Assembly: GCA_963971405.1 (NCBI GenBank)
Contig: OZ020492.1
Coordinates: 8,680,001-8,744,000, forward strand
Direction: 5' to 3'
Origin: Psococerastis gibbosa
Lineage: Eukaryota > Arthropoda > Insecta > Psocodea > Psocidae
DNA: 64,000 nucleotides
Shown here: positions 1-11,434 of the stretch, in pieces
Layout: every line of letters begins with the position of its first letter
How positions within the stretch are numbered: position 1 is the stretch's first letter
Program-made: the position numbers and the translations under genes
The notes under the pieces: model-generated
What the model was told of the DNA's origin: nothing
What the model saw: the letters and a program-made list of their open reading frames with translations, nothing else
Databases searched by the model: none

Positions 1-769
1 ATCAAGTGTCATAACATTTCATTTCGGGGGGGGGGGGGGGGGGTTTGAACCCCCATGAAACCCTCCTGGCTACGGCCTTGTGAGGGGGCACTTCAGCTTT
101 TGTTTACCTCCGTAAAAAAACAAGGAAATTCACAAATTATTATCATTGTTATTAAATTTTCACCTCAATGGTTCCTTATATTCAACGTTGGGGGGCAGCG
201 GGCATGTTGCTCACAACAATATCCAAAATAGAGCAGTGTTCAAGAGAGAGGAGCCCCATTGTTATGCATCTGTGTTTTTTTTTTTTTTAAGTTATACTTC
301 TTCACGATCGAGAGTGAATTTTGAGGATGCGCGCGCAGTTCACAGAAAAGTTCACAGAAAAAGTTCACAGACAAAGTTGACAGAATGAAGCTGCCATTTT
401 GTACCCGTGTTTTAGTTCTATCCGTACATATTATTTCTTGATATAAATCAAAATATTTGTATTTAATATAATTATTAACAATAAATATTATTAAATTATT
501 ACTGTTAAATATTTATTAATACCTAACCTAACCTGGTTATTTAATATTTACACAATAAAGAAATAAATTGAATAATAATATACCTAACCTAACCTGGTTA
601 TTTTTTAACTGAAATTTCAGTTTTGACATAACGTGGAAAATAATCGTATAAAATGTTTGTGGGTTATGGGTCCAACCCCCCCCCCCCCCTCCTGCCCAAC
701 CCCCACTGCTCTAGTAAACCCCCTCCTCTCCCAAATCAAAAATTGAACCTGACCCCTCGAGCCAGCTTA
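1..769. other. Intergenic or filamin intron, repeats only
   Basis: No coding signal. A G-run (about 26-44) and a C-run (about 675-689) sit in degenerate sequence resembling the short G/C-run hAT-type elements described below. Positions 180-265 hold a diverged piece of SINE family B. The filamin CH1 continuation was looked for and not found. Confidence 0.5.
516..606 (+). repeat. Short direct repeat with CCTAA units
   Basis: Two copies about 62 bases apart of ACCTAACCTAACCTGGTTAT, each with two CCTAA units, the complement of the arthropod telomere repeat TTAGG. Too short to be a telomeric tract. Confidence 0.5.
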
Positions 770-1151
770 GGCGCCCATTCCATTGACCGGCTAGGGCTAT
801 TTCCAACAACGGTGACGTGGTAGCAGACATTCAAGACTTAGGTAGGTTTCCACCGACCGCGCATTGCAGAATTGACGGAAATGTATATTTTCCTCTATGC
901 CATAGTTAAAATTGATCAATGATCATACAGTAAAATCACAAACAAACAAATTAAAATTAAAAAATGGCTTCATGGGATATGTTAATTACAAACATTTTAA
1001 TTGATTTCTATAAAAAGAAAAACAAACATTTCCATCAATGTCACTTGCAATCTGCAATGCGAGGTCGTTGGAGACGCTACCTAAGTCTTGAGTGTCTGCT
1101 ACCACGTCACCGTTTTGGAAATAGCCCTAGCCGGTCAATGGAATGGGCGCC
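770..1151 (+). mobile_element. Foldback MITE, PIF/Harbinger-like, copy 1
   Basis: A 382-bp element whose ends are long inverted repeats of about 150 bp, starting GGCGCCCATTCCATTGACCG and ending in its reverse complement, flanked by TTA on both sides. A 3-bp TTA duplication is characteristic of PIF/Harbinger elements. It has no transposase, so it is non-autonomous. A second copy with 394 bp lies at 28612-29005. Confidence 0.8.
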
Positions 1152-2632
1152 TTAGTTCACAATTGACCAAATATTGTCTCAGCATTCCAATTCACCAAAG
1201 GTATTCAAGCATGAACCTCTGTAGCAGCTACTTTCAACTTTGGAATGTCCAACTCTTCAAATAATCCCCCCCCCCCCCGCCCTGCCACTCCAAGCATCTC
1301 TTCCACTTAAAGTCAAGGCTAAATTCGGATTTCAGACGGGGCGCACATTGCTCCGGACTGTCAGGAACATGTTAGCAGCCAATGAAGTGTGCTGGACGTG
1401 AGCAGGTTTAATATTATTTTGTTTCTGGGAACAGTGAGAGAGTGGGATTTTATTACTTTGTCCGGAAATATGTGATTTAAAAATTCTTAATAACCTCCGA
1501 TGATAATAAATATTAAGGAAATATGGCAAAACAGCATCAGACATAAGCTCAGCACCGACGTCGGACATAGGCAGTCTCAGATGTAGCCCATGGGTTTTGA
1601 GGGGTTTGTTTATTTATGTGAGTACTTTTTTTATAATAAACTAATAAGGGTATAATAATTGCTTTTGATGCCATTTGTTGTTTGTTATTATTGATGTTAA
1701 TTTCTACCGGAAATGTCTTTCTTTTTCTTAATTTCTACACAATTTAACTCCAGGTTCGTTATTAATAGAGAGCCCGTATAGAGAAAACGTTGAAAACAAA
1801 TTATGAAGAATACACAAAATGAAAGGAAAATGCGAATGATAAATTTTTATAGACATTTGCGATTGTCATGTAAAATATGTTTAGTTTTTTTTAGGTTTTT
1901 AACTTAGGCCTATATTGAGTTTTTTTTTTAAATTGTATCGAACAGTATTGGGGCAACCACAAAATCACATAAAACTGATTTATTTCAAGTTCCAAACACA
2001 GATATGACTGAAATAATTCAGGTTTTTGTGCCTCCTAAAAATAATTAAATTTTGACACGCAGTTAGTTAGGCAATAAGTTATGCCATTCAAAACACACTG
2101 GATTTAACAGGATATTTAAAAAAAACTATACAGTAGGTATGTAACAATAGGCTACAGTATGTGCTTTACTCTATGGAACACTTCCGAATCAATAGCAAAT
2201 GGTTACATAATATGGGTGTTATAACATGAATAGCATGTTTGTAAACACGGGGTCTGTGAATGAATGAATGAATCATTTATTTTCCATCTTTCCAAACCAA
2301 TATACAATACAAAAAAGAAATAAAAACAGTTTTGCCCTATGAGCTAGGCCCGTTTTGGGGGGAAAATTATTCATTTAGGCTAGACTTACTGATTTAAATT
2401 TATTGGAAGTAAATATGTATGAATGTATGTATTGTATGGTATGGTAATGTATAGGATGGAGTAGAGATGGTGTATGTACTTTATGTAATGTTATTGGTTA
2501 TTTTACATTTATTTACGACACTTGGGTTTCTATAAGCCATTTGCGGATTCTTTTTCTGAATAAATTATATTAAATCTATAGGGTACGAACTCCGAATGTA
2601 AATAAGTCAGAAATCTTCTTCTGCCTCTAGCT
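1152..2632. other. No gene seen
   Basis: AT-rich DNA with a C-run at about 1267-1278 and a TGAA microsatellite near 2258. Short ORFs here show no family resemblance. Confidence 0.4.
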
Positions 2633-2915
2633 CAGCGGTCCCCAAACTTTTTTCATCGAGGGCCACTCCGAGGGCCAGGTACTTCACCACGGGCCACAGA
2701 TGTAAAAAATGAAAGAGCATGAAAATTGACAAGGTATATTTTAACTTAATGAGAACCGTGAAACGTTTTAATATTTTCTTCAACCATTTCTTCAATATTA
2801 GGATTCCCATCGCAGCAGGCTATTCGAAGAATTTTTAATTTTTTGTCAGGTAGGCCTAGAGCCACATCAAAAAGAGCCGCGGGCCATGAAGTGGGCCACA
2901 GTTTGGGGATGGCTG
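2633..2915 (+). mobile_element. Non-autonomous hAT element (family with CAGCGGTCCCCAAAC ends)
   Basis: Ends CAGCGGTCCCCAAAC and GTTTGGGGATGGCTG are inverted repeats; an exact 8-bp duplication CTCTAGCT flanks them. The 8-bp duplication and CAG...CTG ends are the hAT signature. A second, inverted and end-damaged copy is at about 8248-8510. Confidence 0.85.
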
Positions 2916-2932
2916 CTCTAGCTCATTCAGAC

Positions 2933-3119
2933 CAGGGACGGATCATTGGGGGGCGGTGGGGGCGGTCGCCCCCCCCCCCCCGAGAAAAATAGCTTTATAC
3001 TAGATAGAATGGACTTTTGAAGGAAATGAAGAGAAATTGTTACTCAAGTAAGGGAAACGCGATATTTTTCAGGTCACCACCCCCCCCCCCCCCGAAAACT
3101 TTTTCTGAAACCGTCCCTG
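2933..3119 (+). mobile_element. Non-autonomous hAT element with G- and C-runs
   Basis: CAGGGACGGATC at the left and GAAACCGTCCCTG at the right, flanked by the exact 8-bp duplication ATTCAGAC. Internally it has G-rich sequence near the left end and long C-runs near both ends. It inserted 17 bases from the previous hAT element. Confidence 0.85.
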
Positions 3120-3519
3120 ATTCAGACACACGAGAAGGTATTTGCCCTAGTTTTTCATCTCCCTGCTCGTTTTAAACTAACACTTCAGGCTAATCCAGAG
3201 TAATTGCCATAGGGGCTAGGGCAGACCCTTGACGGACTCATGACAGAAATATGAAAAAATCTCTGAAAATACCGAAACATAAAATTATATCTTATCGCTT
3301 AAAGAAAATTCAGGTGTACATTATAAATCACTAACACCAACAGTTTTGGAGCTTGCTTTGTTTAAAAATAAAAATGAGGATCATATTATGTCGTCGCAAA
3401 ATTATTATATTAAATCTATTTTACTACTCTAGATAATATTCTCCTGGGGTTCCTTTCGGCACCCATTGGAGGCGGCCGCCTCACATCGGTTCCAATAATA
3501 TGTCAGTATAATCTTGTTG

Positions 3520-3855
3520 CAGTGGCGTTGCCAGAAATATTTTTTGGGGGGTCCAGTTTTCATATAAAGTTTGCCCGCTTACGATAAGGTTTTCGAATGG
3601 GGTGGTGTTTCATTTGGCGCTTCCCCCCCCCCCCCCCGGGGATTGGTTTTTGAAAGATAGGCCTGAAATAGTTTGTCGGCAAAAAAATTTGATTTTACAG
3701 ACGATAACTTTATTTAAAGAAAAACGGAAAAAGGGGGACCGGGGTCTCCCCGTCGAATTTTTAAAGATAAATATCTAAAAAATTTGCTATTTTGCTTAAC
3801 TTTGGGGGGTCCGGACCCCGCTGACCCCCCCCCCCCCCCCTTGGCTACGCCACTG
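3520..3855 (+). mobile_element. Non-autonomous hAT element with G- and C-runs
   Basis: Left end CAGTGGCGTTGCCAG, right end TTGGCTACGCCACTG, exact 8-bp duplication TCTTGTTG on both sides. Internal GGGGGGTCC near the left and C-runs near the right. No transposase coding. Confidence 0.87.
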
Positions 3856-4152
3856 TCTTGTTGACAATTTTTCTGATGGATTCTCATGCTTACGTAAAAC
3901 GTACGGTATGTCTTGGATTTCAACGTTTACGGCCACCGATAGCAATAATATTGGGGCATAAAACGTGGAAGCAGGTATAAGACTTAGTCGTTCGTTAGAT
4001 TTAACTGCCCGCAGGTGATGGGAATCCCTCCAAAAGTAGGCCACTCCCTAATGCCTTGCGTACAGGCTCCAGAAGAACCTAACCTGCAAGCCTCGGCCGG
4101 CTTCTAACCACAACAACCCAGCACACAAAACATAAACAAAAACAAAACTCAC

Positions 4153-4522
4153 CAATGTTGACAATCCGAATGTTCTCGCGTTCCAAAAATTTCAGCGCCA
4201 CTGACACATTTTCCAATTTTTGTGACCGGAACACCGGTTTTTTGTTGTACCGCGGCATCTGCTTGCCCGACAGCACTTCGATCAAATGGATCAGGAGCAG
4301 TCCATCCGATAGGTCTGTCTCCAAATTCACGATAGCCTTGGAGGCCTTTTTCAGGTGTTCGTTGGCCCATCTGGTAAACGTATTCTGTTGAATGCGCTTC
4401 CACTGAGCATCTTCAGCTAAATCCCTTTCCATCATGTCTTCTTGCTCTTCAGAATCACCCGTCCCATCCGACACCTCCGACGGATCGCGGCAAACTGTCT
4501 CATACTCGTTGGCCGACGACAT
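4153..4522 (-). CDS. Fln: Filamin, first coding exon (N-terminal CH1 domain), partial gene
   Basis: Filamins crosslink actin filaments and scaffold membrane and signalling proteins; the N-terminus holds two calponin-homology (CH) domains that bind actin. This exon encodes about 123 residues: an acidic leader starting [13 protein letters not shown], then [20 protein letters not shown] and the CH1 core with [19 protein letters not shown] and [19 protein letters not shown], the usual filamin actin-binding signature. The ATG at 4522 is chosen because the filamin-type acidic leader follows it and a good acceptor (pyrimidine tract and CAG) lies 24 bases upstream, so an untranslated 5' exon is likely. 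The exon ends after ATT G at 4153 with donor GTGAGT, phase 1, which fits the Asp that follows in filamins. The next exon (rest of CH1) was not found in 1-4152, so the gene probably continues beyond the left edge. The family call is firm; the symbol is generic (fly orthologue: cheerio). Confidence 0.9.
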
Positions 4523-4546
4523 TCTAGTGCTAAGGCAATAACTTAT

Positions 4547-5579
4547 CTGGAAAAAGAATAATAATATTTACGTAAGCTAAACATCCGTGAATCTAGTTAT
4601 TTCCATTTACAGTGAAGACTTTCCTGGTATTCTCTACAATGACCGTTTCATCGGTTGCGTGGTGACGGGAGGTTTTCATCTTTTTAGAGTGCGAGTAGAG
4701 TCAGAAATGCGTCCAGCAGGTTTGGTGAAAAGGGAAAATGTAAATACTGTGAAATTCAATGGGCATCTATTGTCGGGAGGAATGGCTTAACCTCTGTTGT
4801 AAATTTTATATTTTTCTTTATGGCATTCTGTTACTGCCGTTGACCTTTTCGCATTAAAATTGTAATATTTTGTTTCCGTAATATCTTTTTTACCTGCAAT
4901 TCAGTGGGTAGCCTACTAGGCTAGCTTACTCGATAATTAAGTGATCAAAGTTTGATTTCCGTTAGTAGAGGGGGGGGGGGGGGGGTTTAGAGTTTTACGA
5001 ATGCTTACGAATTTTTTGATGTTATTTCGGTGTGATATATTTTGAAGAAGCTAGGAAATGAGAAAGACAAGCCTAGCAAAAAATTGAGGCTGCGCAGAAA
5101 AACATTTGCTGGGGACATCATTTGAGTAAGCAGAAAATAAGACTGAACAAACTCAGTCCATAACATAGTACCGGAGGGAAATCTTCGGTCAATAATTCTT
5201 TCTATGTGATTTCCGTATATTTTGGGATGGGGTAAGGCCGTCAGATTAAATTTATAAGTCTAATACCTTTCAGGGGCAGATCCAGGATATTCGTTAGGGG
5301 AAGGCGCTTTGGGGAACTCCCCTCTCCAAAGTTGCGGCAGTTCATAATAAATTCCAAACTAAGGAAACTGAGTGAGTTCCTCTGTCCATGGGTCCCTGGG
5401 GAGAATTTTTGGAAATACAGGTACAAAGTAGTTTAACCATTACTTGAATTTTTTGGCCTATATATTTAGTATGTGTGTGTAAATATTAAATAAAAAAACC
5501 ATAACATAACTAAAGATTATTATTACCAACAAAAGTTTTTTCTATTACATGGTTTTTTTTTGTTTTTTTTTATATAAAA
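4547..5579. other. Upstream of filamin exon, no gene seen
   Basis: Probably filamin intron or promoter-side DNA. A G-run at about 4971-4985 and a degenerate GGGGCAGATCCAGG block near 5272 are probably hAT relics. No first exon could be identified. Confidence 0.4.
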
Positions 5580-5740
5580 AGATTAATCGCATACAAACAA
5601 TTTAATGAATGTATCCGATTGACCTCTTCAGTCGCCTCTGTAGGTTAGTACCCGTGTTGAGTTACGGCACGTCTCCGATCGCATGGCGTGTAAAGTCTCG
5701 CACAAGTGCAAGCACGTTACCACTTGGCCATCGAAGTCGA
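5580..5740 (-). mobile_element. SINE family C copy
   Basis: On the minus strand it begins CGACTTCGATGGCCAAGTGG, then GTGCGAGACTT, CGGAGACGTGCCG and AGAGGTCAATCGGATACATT, ending ATGCGATTAATC. The first 60 bases resemble tRNA A and B boxes, so it is probably a tRNA-derived SINE. Other copies: 10138, 26838, 41427, 47634 and 63829. Confidence 0.75.
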
Positions 5741-8247
5741 TGCTGATGCAGGGATTACCCCGTCTTCAGCTTAGAATTGAGAAAAAAGCCTAACCTAACA
5801 TTACATAAGTAATTCGTAAGTAATGTGTGTAAAGTGTCAACGTTATTGTCTATAGTCTTCGTTTGTCGGTGTTAATTCATTGAAATGTGTTTTTAAATTA
5901 CTGTCTTCAAATCGAAATAGGCTTACGTTCAGTTGATGGACTGTTTTTCCGTCTCTTGGGAGACTGTTATACTTAGGTAGTGTTATAGTGCGTTAGTCCA
6001 ACGTACTTGGCCTGTCTCTTTATACGTATCGTATATGTCAGTCTCGTGAGAGATACTTGTAGTGGCTGTGTTGCGCACTTGCGGTTGCGGTATTCTGTGT
6101 TTGTTTTTAAATGTATGTGAAGTTGCTTCTAGGACATATAAATGTTTTATTGTGGGTATTGCAATGCAATTAAGTAAAGCTATAGACACCTTTAAAGCAG
6201 AAACAAACAAATAGGTAGCCTATAAAATACAAAATATTCAAACGAAAATGTACCCCTAACATTTTGAAGAATTATTATTATATCTCCATTTAATTTTAAT
6301 TAATCTATAATAGCCTACAATGTTTTTTTTTTTAGTTTTTAAGGTTAGCATGAAAACAAGACTTTATAGTCTTATTGTTCGCCCTTTGTTTGCAATAAAG
6401 TCGTTTTTTCATTTCATTCCACGCAAGGGGGCAAGTGAATTTTTTTGAGATTTGGGGATTGGGCACTCTGGGTCAGTCATTTTGACATTGCTAGAATACA
6501 AGAAAAACATATCCACATAAGTTTCAAACTTAAGCCAAGGCCGTATTTATGCCCCCCCCCCCCCGTCGTGAAAAATTCCATCAAACACAAAGTATTTTCC
6601 CATGCATTCATTCTTTGCCAGTCCCTTCAAAAGGTCGTATTTAAATTAATAAAAATAAATTTGTTCTCTTCTTTCTGAATTTCTATACTATATTATACTA
6701 TTTTATACTACCTACTTGTTGTATTTACAAAAATTCATTTTTGCTTTCTTAAGCTCAGTATACACTACTATATGGTAGCCTCGTGCCTTAGGCTAGCTTT
6801 CCATGCCTACACCCCCCCCCCCCTCATATCTATAGCTACGGCCTTGACTTTAGCCTCAACACTCTGCCACTCACTGCGTTTGCGGTGTTTGTGACGTAGA
6901 ATTAACTGTGTACCAGAAATTAGTGTGTTGTCTACAATCATCCATTTATAGCTGTTCAACCTTTTTCACAGAGTGCTTTATGTGTGTTTTTGTGTACGCA
7001 TTTAATTTTGTGACAAAATAGGGACAGCATAATAAGCCGGACAACCAGAATTGCTGTACCCCCCCCCCCCCCCCCCCGGCAAAATATGTGAATGCATAGA
7101 AGTGAAATACTTAGTATTCTATAGTCTTTCTAGGTATTTTTTTATTGTTTGTCGAAAGATGCCCACCTGAAATTATGCAACTTATTATTACTAATAGTTC
7201 ATTGATACCAATCAATATCATTCATGTATTAAATGTCAGAACTATGTATGGCATACATTACGTCATTTTTTTATAAATTATGTCCTAAGTTAAAGATTAT
7301 AAGCAGATAAAGAGATAAAGCTCGTTGTCATGCATTAACTACAATTAACTTATTAACTACAATTATAATTATAACCATAACTCTCCCAGGCTATCCTCCA
7401 CCGCCTCGGTCAGGGAATAGTATGCCTTCTGTATGAGAGTTTTCTTCATCACCGTTGGGATTTCTGCATTAATTAAAACCGGAACTTTAACTTTAATAAT
7501 AAATATTATAACTTTTAAAAAAAATCTGCCTCTAAGCCATAGTCATATTGATTTTATTACGATTTCTGGACAATTAGAAATAATGTTATTAAATATTACC
7601 ACTGTAAATGTACAATAAATCCAGTAATCCCATTCAAGAAGACAGCAAATCCTTTTCCCCGTTTGACCAGAAAATTTGGTCTGCGCAACTCTCCTAGCGC
7701 CCCCTGTTGCCACTGCCATTAAGTAAACGTCTAAACAGTTATTAAATATTACAAATCCTTAAAAACGTTGGAAATAATTTATAAATTAGGTTTATAATAG
7801 AAATAAGCCATGATTTACTTTAAAAAGTCATTAGTTCATATTTTGAAAGTTATCCCTGAGGTAAGTTGAGTTCCGTCTTGCATAGTGCAGCATAACTGGG
7901 TTCACTCGTTTTTGTATATGCGAGGAGTTTTGGATATACGGTGTATGTATATGCAGAAACAGTGCCTATAGTAACAGTAAGTAACAAATTTTGAAATAGT
8001 TGTATAAGTAGCTAAATGTTGGTGGACCTGCAGCTGCAGGCATGCAGGTGATGTGTACATATGTATATAGTAAGGTACGAAATGTCGAAATGCATTCCAG
8101 CACACTGTATAGACTTGACTCCCATTTTTTTTTTCTTATTTATGAGGCCCCTTTTACGGCTAGCTAGCGGGTGTGGGAGCGCCATAGCCAGGAGTTTTTC
8201 GGGGGTAGCTGTAATGATTGTGATCCTATCTATTGTATTCTTTAGAG
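5741..8247. other. No gene seen; C-runs and diverged repeats
   Basis: Long C-runs at about 6550-6564, 6811-6823 and 7060-7077. Positions 6282-6420 match 25050-25130 plus 25546-25595 (repeat Y, with the shared block AAGGTTAGCATGAAAACAAG). No coding sequence recognised. Confidence 0.4.
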
Positions 8248-8510
8248 CAGCCATCCCCAAACTGGCCCGCGAGCCATGAAGTGGCCCGCGGCTCTTTTTG
8301 ATGACCTGACAAAAAATTAAACATTCTGCGAATAGCTTGCTGCGAGGAGAAGCCTAATATTGGAGCAATTCGTTGAAGAAAACATTAAACAGTTTCACGG
8401 TTCTCATTAAATTAAAATATACCTTGCCAATTTTCATGCTTTTTCATTTTTTACACCTGCGGCCCAAGGTAAAGTACATGGCCCTCGGAGAAAAACGTTT
8501 CTCGAAAAAA
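8248..8510 (-). mobile_element. hAT element, damaged second copy of the CAGCGGTCCCC family
   Basis: Starts CAGCCATCCCCAAACTGG and is the reverse complement of 2633-2915 for most of its length (shared AAAGAGCCGCGGGCCA and GTATATTTTAA blocks). The other terminal repeat is replaced by ACGTTTCTCG, so the element is decayed at that end. Confidence 0.75.
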
Positions 8511-8829
8511 AAAGAGGTTATATGGTGTTACTCGTGAATGTGATAGCATAGGCTCTTAAAACGCAAATTTAGTGGCGCATTTAGCTTTAGTGCGGACACA
8601 GGCAGATAATATTGTGCAGATATGCGGACTAAATCACAATGTTATAATTACGACGTTTTAGATTGTATAAAAATAATATTGAATTTAACCCAAAGAGCGG
8701 GCGGGCTCTCCCCCGGGGGAAAATTATGAAAATATATAAGTGCACAATAGTGGGGTTTAACGCATTTTAACAGCAGTAAAATATCAATTTTACAAAGTTT
8801 ACAAAGGGATGCTTATTCATATTACTGTC

Positions 8830-8924
8830 TGACATATAGAGTAGTGGAATGGACTCTGACTTTCACCTGAAAGGCTATTGGTTGGAGTCCCACACTTGCT
8901 GTACATTTTCAGGTAATGCTTCGG
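8830..8924 (+). mobile_element. SINE family A, left part (split by a hAT element)
   Basis: Holds GAGTAGTGGAATGGACTCTG and a B-box-like GGTTGGAGTCCCACAC of the tRNA head, up to AATGCTTCGG where the hAT element begins. The remainder resumes at 9159. Confidence 0.75.
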
Positions 8925-9158
8925 CAGTGGCGGTGCTACGGAGGAGCCCGAGGGGTCTTGGCCCCCCAACAGTTTCTCCGGCCCCTCTGGGGCCCCCCAC
9001 TTTTGAGATATTTTACCTCTTGTTAAATTGCAGAGTTATTGATCGGTATACCTACTCGCAATGACAAATGTTTTGTTTTTTTATTGCCCCCCCCCCAGAT
9101 AGAAGTCATGCCCCTCCATGCCCCCCCCCCCGCCTTAAAATTTCTAGAGCCGCCACTG
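8925..9158 (+). mobile_element. Non-autonomous hAT element nested in a SINE
   Basis: Ends CAGTGGCGGTGCTACGGAGG and CTAGAGCCGCCACTG. Flanks TGCTTCGG and TAGCTTCGG are an 8-bp duplication with one inserted base. Contains C-runs at about 9090-9098 and 9120-9131. It splits a family A SINE, so it is younger than that copy. Confidence 0.8.
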
Positions 9159-9215
9159 TAGCTTCGGAGGACATAGGTAAAGCAGGAGGTCCCAAATTTA
9201 CGAGGTCCTAAGTCA
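9159..9215 (+). mobile_element. SINE family A, right part
   Basis: Continues the interrupted SINE with GCTTCGGAGGACATAGGTAA then AGCAGGAGGTCCC, matching the body of 46215-46443. The tail is lost. Confidence 0.65.
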
Positions 9216-9589
9216 ACCGCTAGGGTGGATTAATAATGCAACAAAAAGACAAAATTATATTTATTAAATAATTTATTTGTATCTATTTTATGCATTATAT
9301 ATCTAGGCCTATATGCTTATGCACATTATGCAAGTATTATTATGAAAATATAAAATTTATCTTTTTAGCAATATGGTGTAAGTAGACAATGAACTCCATA
9401 GATGGCGTTGCAACGATTCATTATGCAAGAGCTCAAACCTGCAGATATGTAATTATGCATTTAAGTTAATATAGCTCATTGCCACGAATATGTCATTGCA
9501 AATTGCGATTAGTTACTTCACCAATAATACGGATTTTCAAACGCTAAATGACAGGGGGGGGGGAAAGAATAAACAGAGCTAGCTAAAAG

Positions 9590-9855
9590 ATATAATGTGG
9601 GGGGAGTGACAGTGGCATTGGAAGATCCACTTTCTTCACCTGTTCTATTTGGGATGTTGTGGTCAACAACAAGCCCAGCACCTGCACTTCCCCTTTCTGT
9701 GGTATTAACGGTAACAAGGTGTCCCATAGGGTTCAGAGGACTCGAGGGCCGAGGCCAGGTGAAAGAATATATTATCCTTTTGTGCCTGGTTTCAAACCTT
9801 GGTCCTTGACCTTCCGCTTCATAGTCTAATTCTCTGCCAACTCACCGGTTCCCCA
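9590..9855 (-). mobile_element. SINE family B copy
   Basis: On the minus strand it starts with a tRNA-like head (GGTGAGTTGGCAGAGAATTA, then AAGGTTTGAAACC) and continues to the shared tail block TTGACCACAACATCCCAAAT. The best copy for comparison is 45791-46025. Confidence 0.65.
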
Positions 9856-10137
9856 AAACCTTCCTCAAAAATAAAAAAAAATATAACTGCTGTTGAGAAG
9901 CCCCACAGAAGACTCAAGTAGTGTTAAATGGTCCCGACCGAGGACCGAGAACCGGGACAGGTTGTTCAGTTTCGGCGTATTCGAGGATTTTAATAATAAT
10001 AGTATTTATTTTATTTATTTTATTTATAGTGATAAATACTGTTATTTCAAAATCCCCAGAAACGCCTTTGATGAAAAAGAACCGGGCCGAGTTCACTCGA
10101 ACATACTTTCCAATTTATAAATTAGTAGATATTTATC
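9856..10137 (-). mobile_element. Flank and outer end of TIR element copy interrupted by a SINE
   Basis: From about 10079 the sequence GAACCGGGCCGAGTTCACTC and ACTTTCCAATTTATAAATTA matches the outer end of the ~860-bp TIR element seen at 14706, 17902 and 54475. The remainder resumes after the inserted SINE at 10326. 9856-10078 shows no recognisable feature. Confidence 0.6.
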
Positions 10138-10325
10138 GACTTCGATGGCCAGGTGGTAGCGTGCTTGTACTTTTGCAAGTCTCTACACACCATGCAATCG
10201 GAGACGTGTCGTAACTCGACACAAGTACCTATTAGGTAACTTAGTGAGGCGACTAAAGAGGTCAATCGGATACATTCATTGAATTGTTTGTATGCGATTA
10301 ACCTTTTTGAAAGGAAAAAAAAAAA
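10138..10325 (+). mobile_element. SINE family C copy with A-tail, nested in a TIR element
   Basis: GACTTCGATGGCCAGGTGGT ... GAGGTCAATCGGATACATTC ... ATGCGATTAACC and an A-rich tail. It splits TIR-element sequence (left part to 10137, right part from 10326), so it inserted later. Confidence 0.8.
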
Positions 10326-10620
10326 TAGAGAAAATGAGTAATTACATGGTAAATAATTTTCCTATGGTTAAATTTCGGATATCTCGGGGGGGGGGGGGGA
10401 TGTCCACCTGACGTCACTTGAGGTAAGGTAAATTCTAGATAGGTCAGACCAATACATTACCACACAGTAATAATGGCAGGGCACGCAATGCATTTGAGCA
10501 TGAATTTTCTATCATTTTTTCAAAAAATAATTTTTTGCACAAAATTAAATACTTTTTTGGGAAAGCAACCTGTCCGGTTTCGTTACTCAATTTAACACCT
10601 AAAACACCCCCCCCCCCCCA
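10326..10620 (-). mobile_element. TIR element, remainder after SINE insertion
   Basis: Matches 14750-15045 closely: TAGAGAAAATGAGTAATTAC, a G-run, GACGTCACTTGAGG, the block around CAGGGCACGCAATGCATTTG, then AACACCTAAAAC. It is cut off at a C-run (10607-10619); the other half is missing. Confidence 0.7.
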
Positions 10621-11267
10621 CTATACATACAATAATTTTTATATCCGGGACAAGGGCAGTGCCTACATCCGCGCAAAAGCCAAATCCGTCCCTGGAAGTC
10701 AAGGTTACACCCACACAATTTTTTATATTTTAAATGTAATTTCATAATCTCCGGACTGAATCCAATTGTACTTCCCAACTTGAGGATAACAAACTAATAA
10801 TAAAATAGCTGACTAATAATTTGCCACAGTTAGGATTATTATAGCCAAGGCCCAAACAATTTGAAAATAGTAGTCATATTTGTATTTCATTAATGGAAGT
10901 CTGCCAAACCATCTGGCTTAGGCATTTCAATGTCAAAACAATCAAAACACAAGCTTTGAAAACAGTTGATTTGATAATAGAGGTAACGAATGTAACTGTT
11001 GCATTAATTAAAATCGTATGATTGATATATATATATATTATCAAAAGCCATCAGTTTCAGCAATTGTTTTAATGAAAACATCACTGAACCATGCTTATTC
11101 CTTAATAATCGGGATGAGACACTCACCAAAAATTCACAGACACGACTGAAAATAATAACTGAGTTTGCGCTAACTGGCTATGTCAAAAATAGTGCTCAAA
11201 CGTGAAGCAAGCGAAGCTCTCTAATTACCGGTAACGGCGGTAACATTCAAATTGGTCCGGAATAGTT

Positions 11268-11434
11268 CATGGACGGATACAGGGGGAACAGGGGGGGTGT
11301 AACTTCCCCAAATTTATTAAATCTATTGTAATTTAATTTATTACGCTCTAATTTAATCGAAACTACAAACATGTTTGTTCCATTTTGACCCATAACCACC
11401 CCCCCCCCTCCCAAATGGGCTGGAACCGTCTCTG
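11268..11434 (+). mobile_element. Non-autonomous hAT element (CATGGACGGATACAG family)
   Basis: Left end CATGGACGGATACAGG, right end GGGCTGGAACCGTCTCTG, exact 8-bp duplication GAATAGTT. G-run near the left, C-run near the right, with an AT-rich middle containing ATTTATTACGCTCTAATTTA. Same family as 22444-22608 and 26193-26373. Confidence 0.87.

Noticed and set aside
4149-4403. Other-frame ORFs over the filamin exon
   Set aside because: Shadows; the filamin frame is unambiguous and ends in a consensus donor.
9893-10214. ORFs of 75 and 97 codons
   Set aside because: They cross the TIR element and SINE family C and show no conserved domain.
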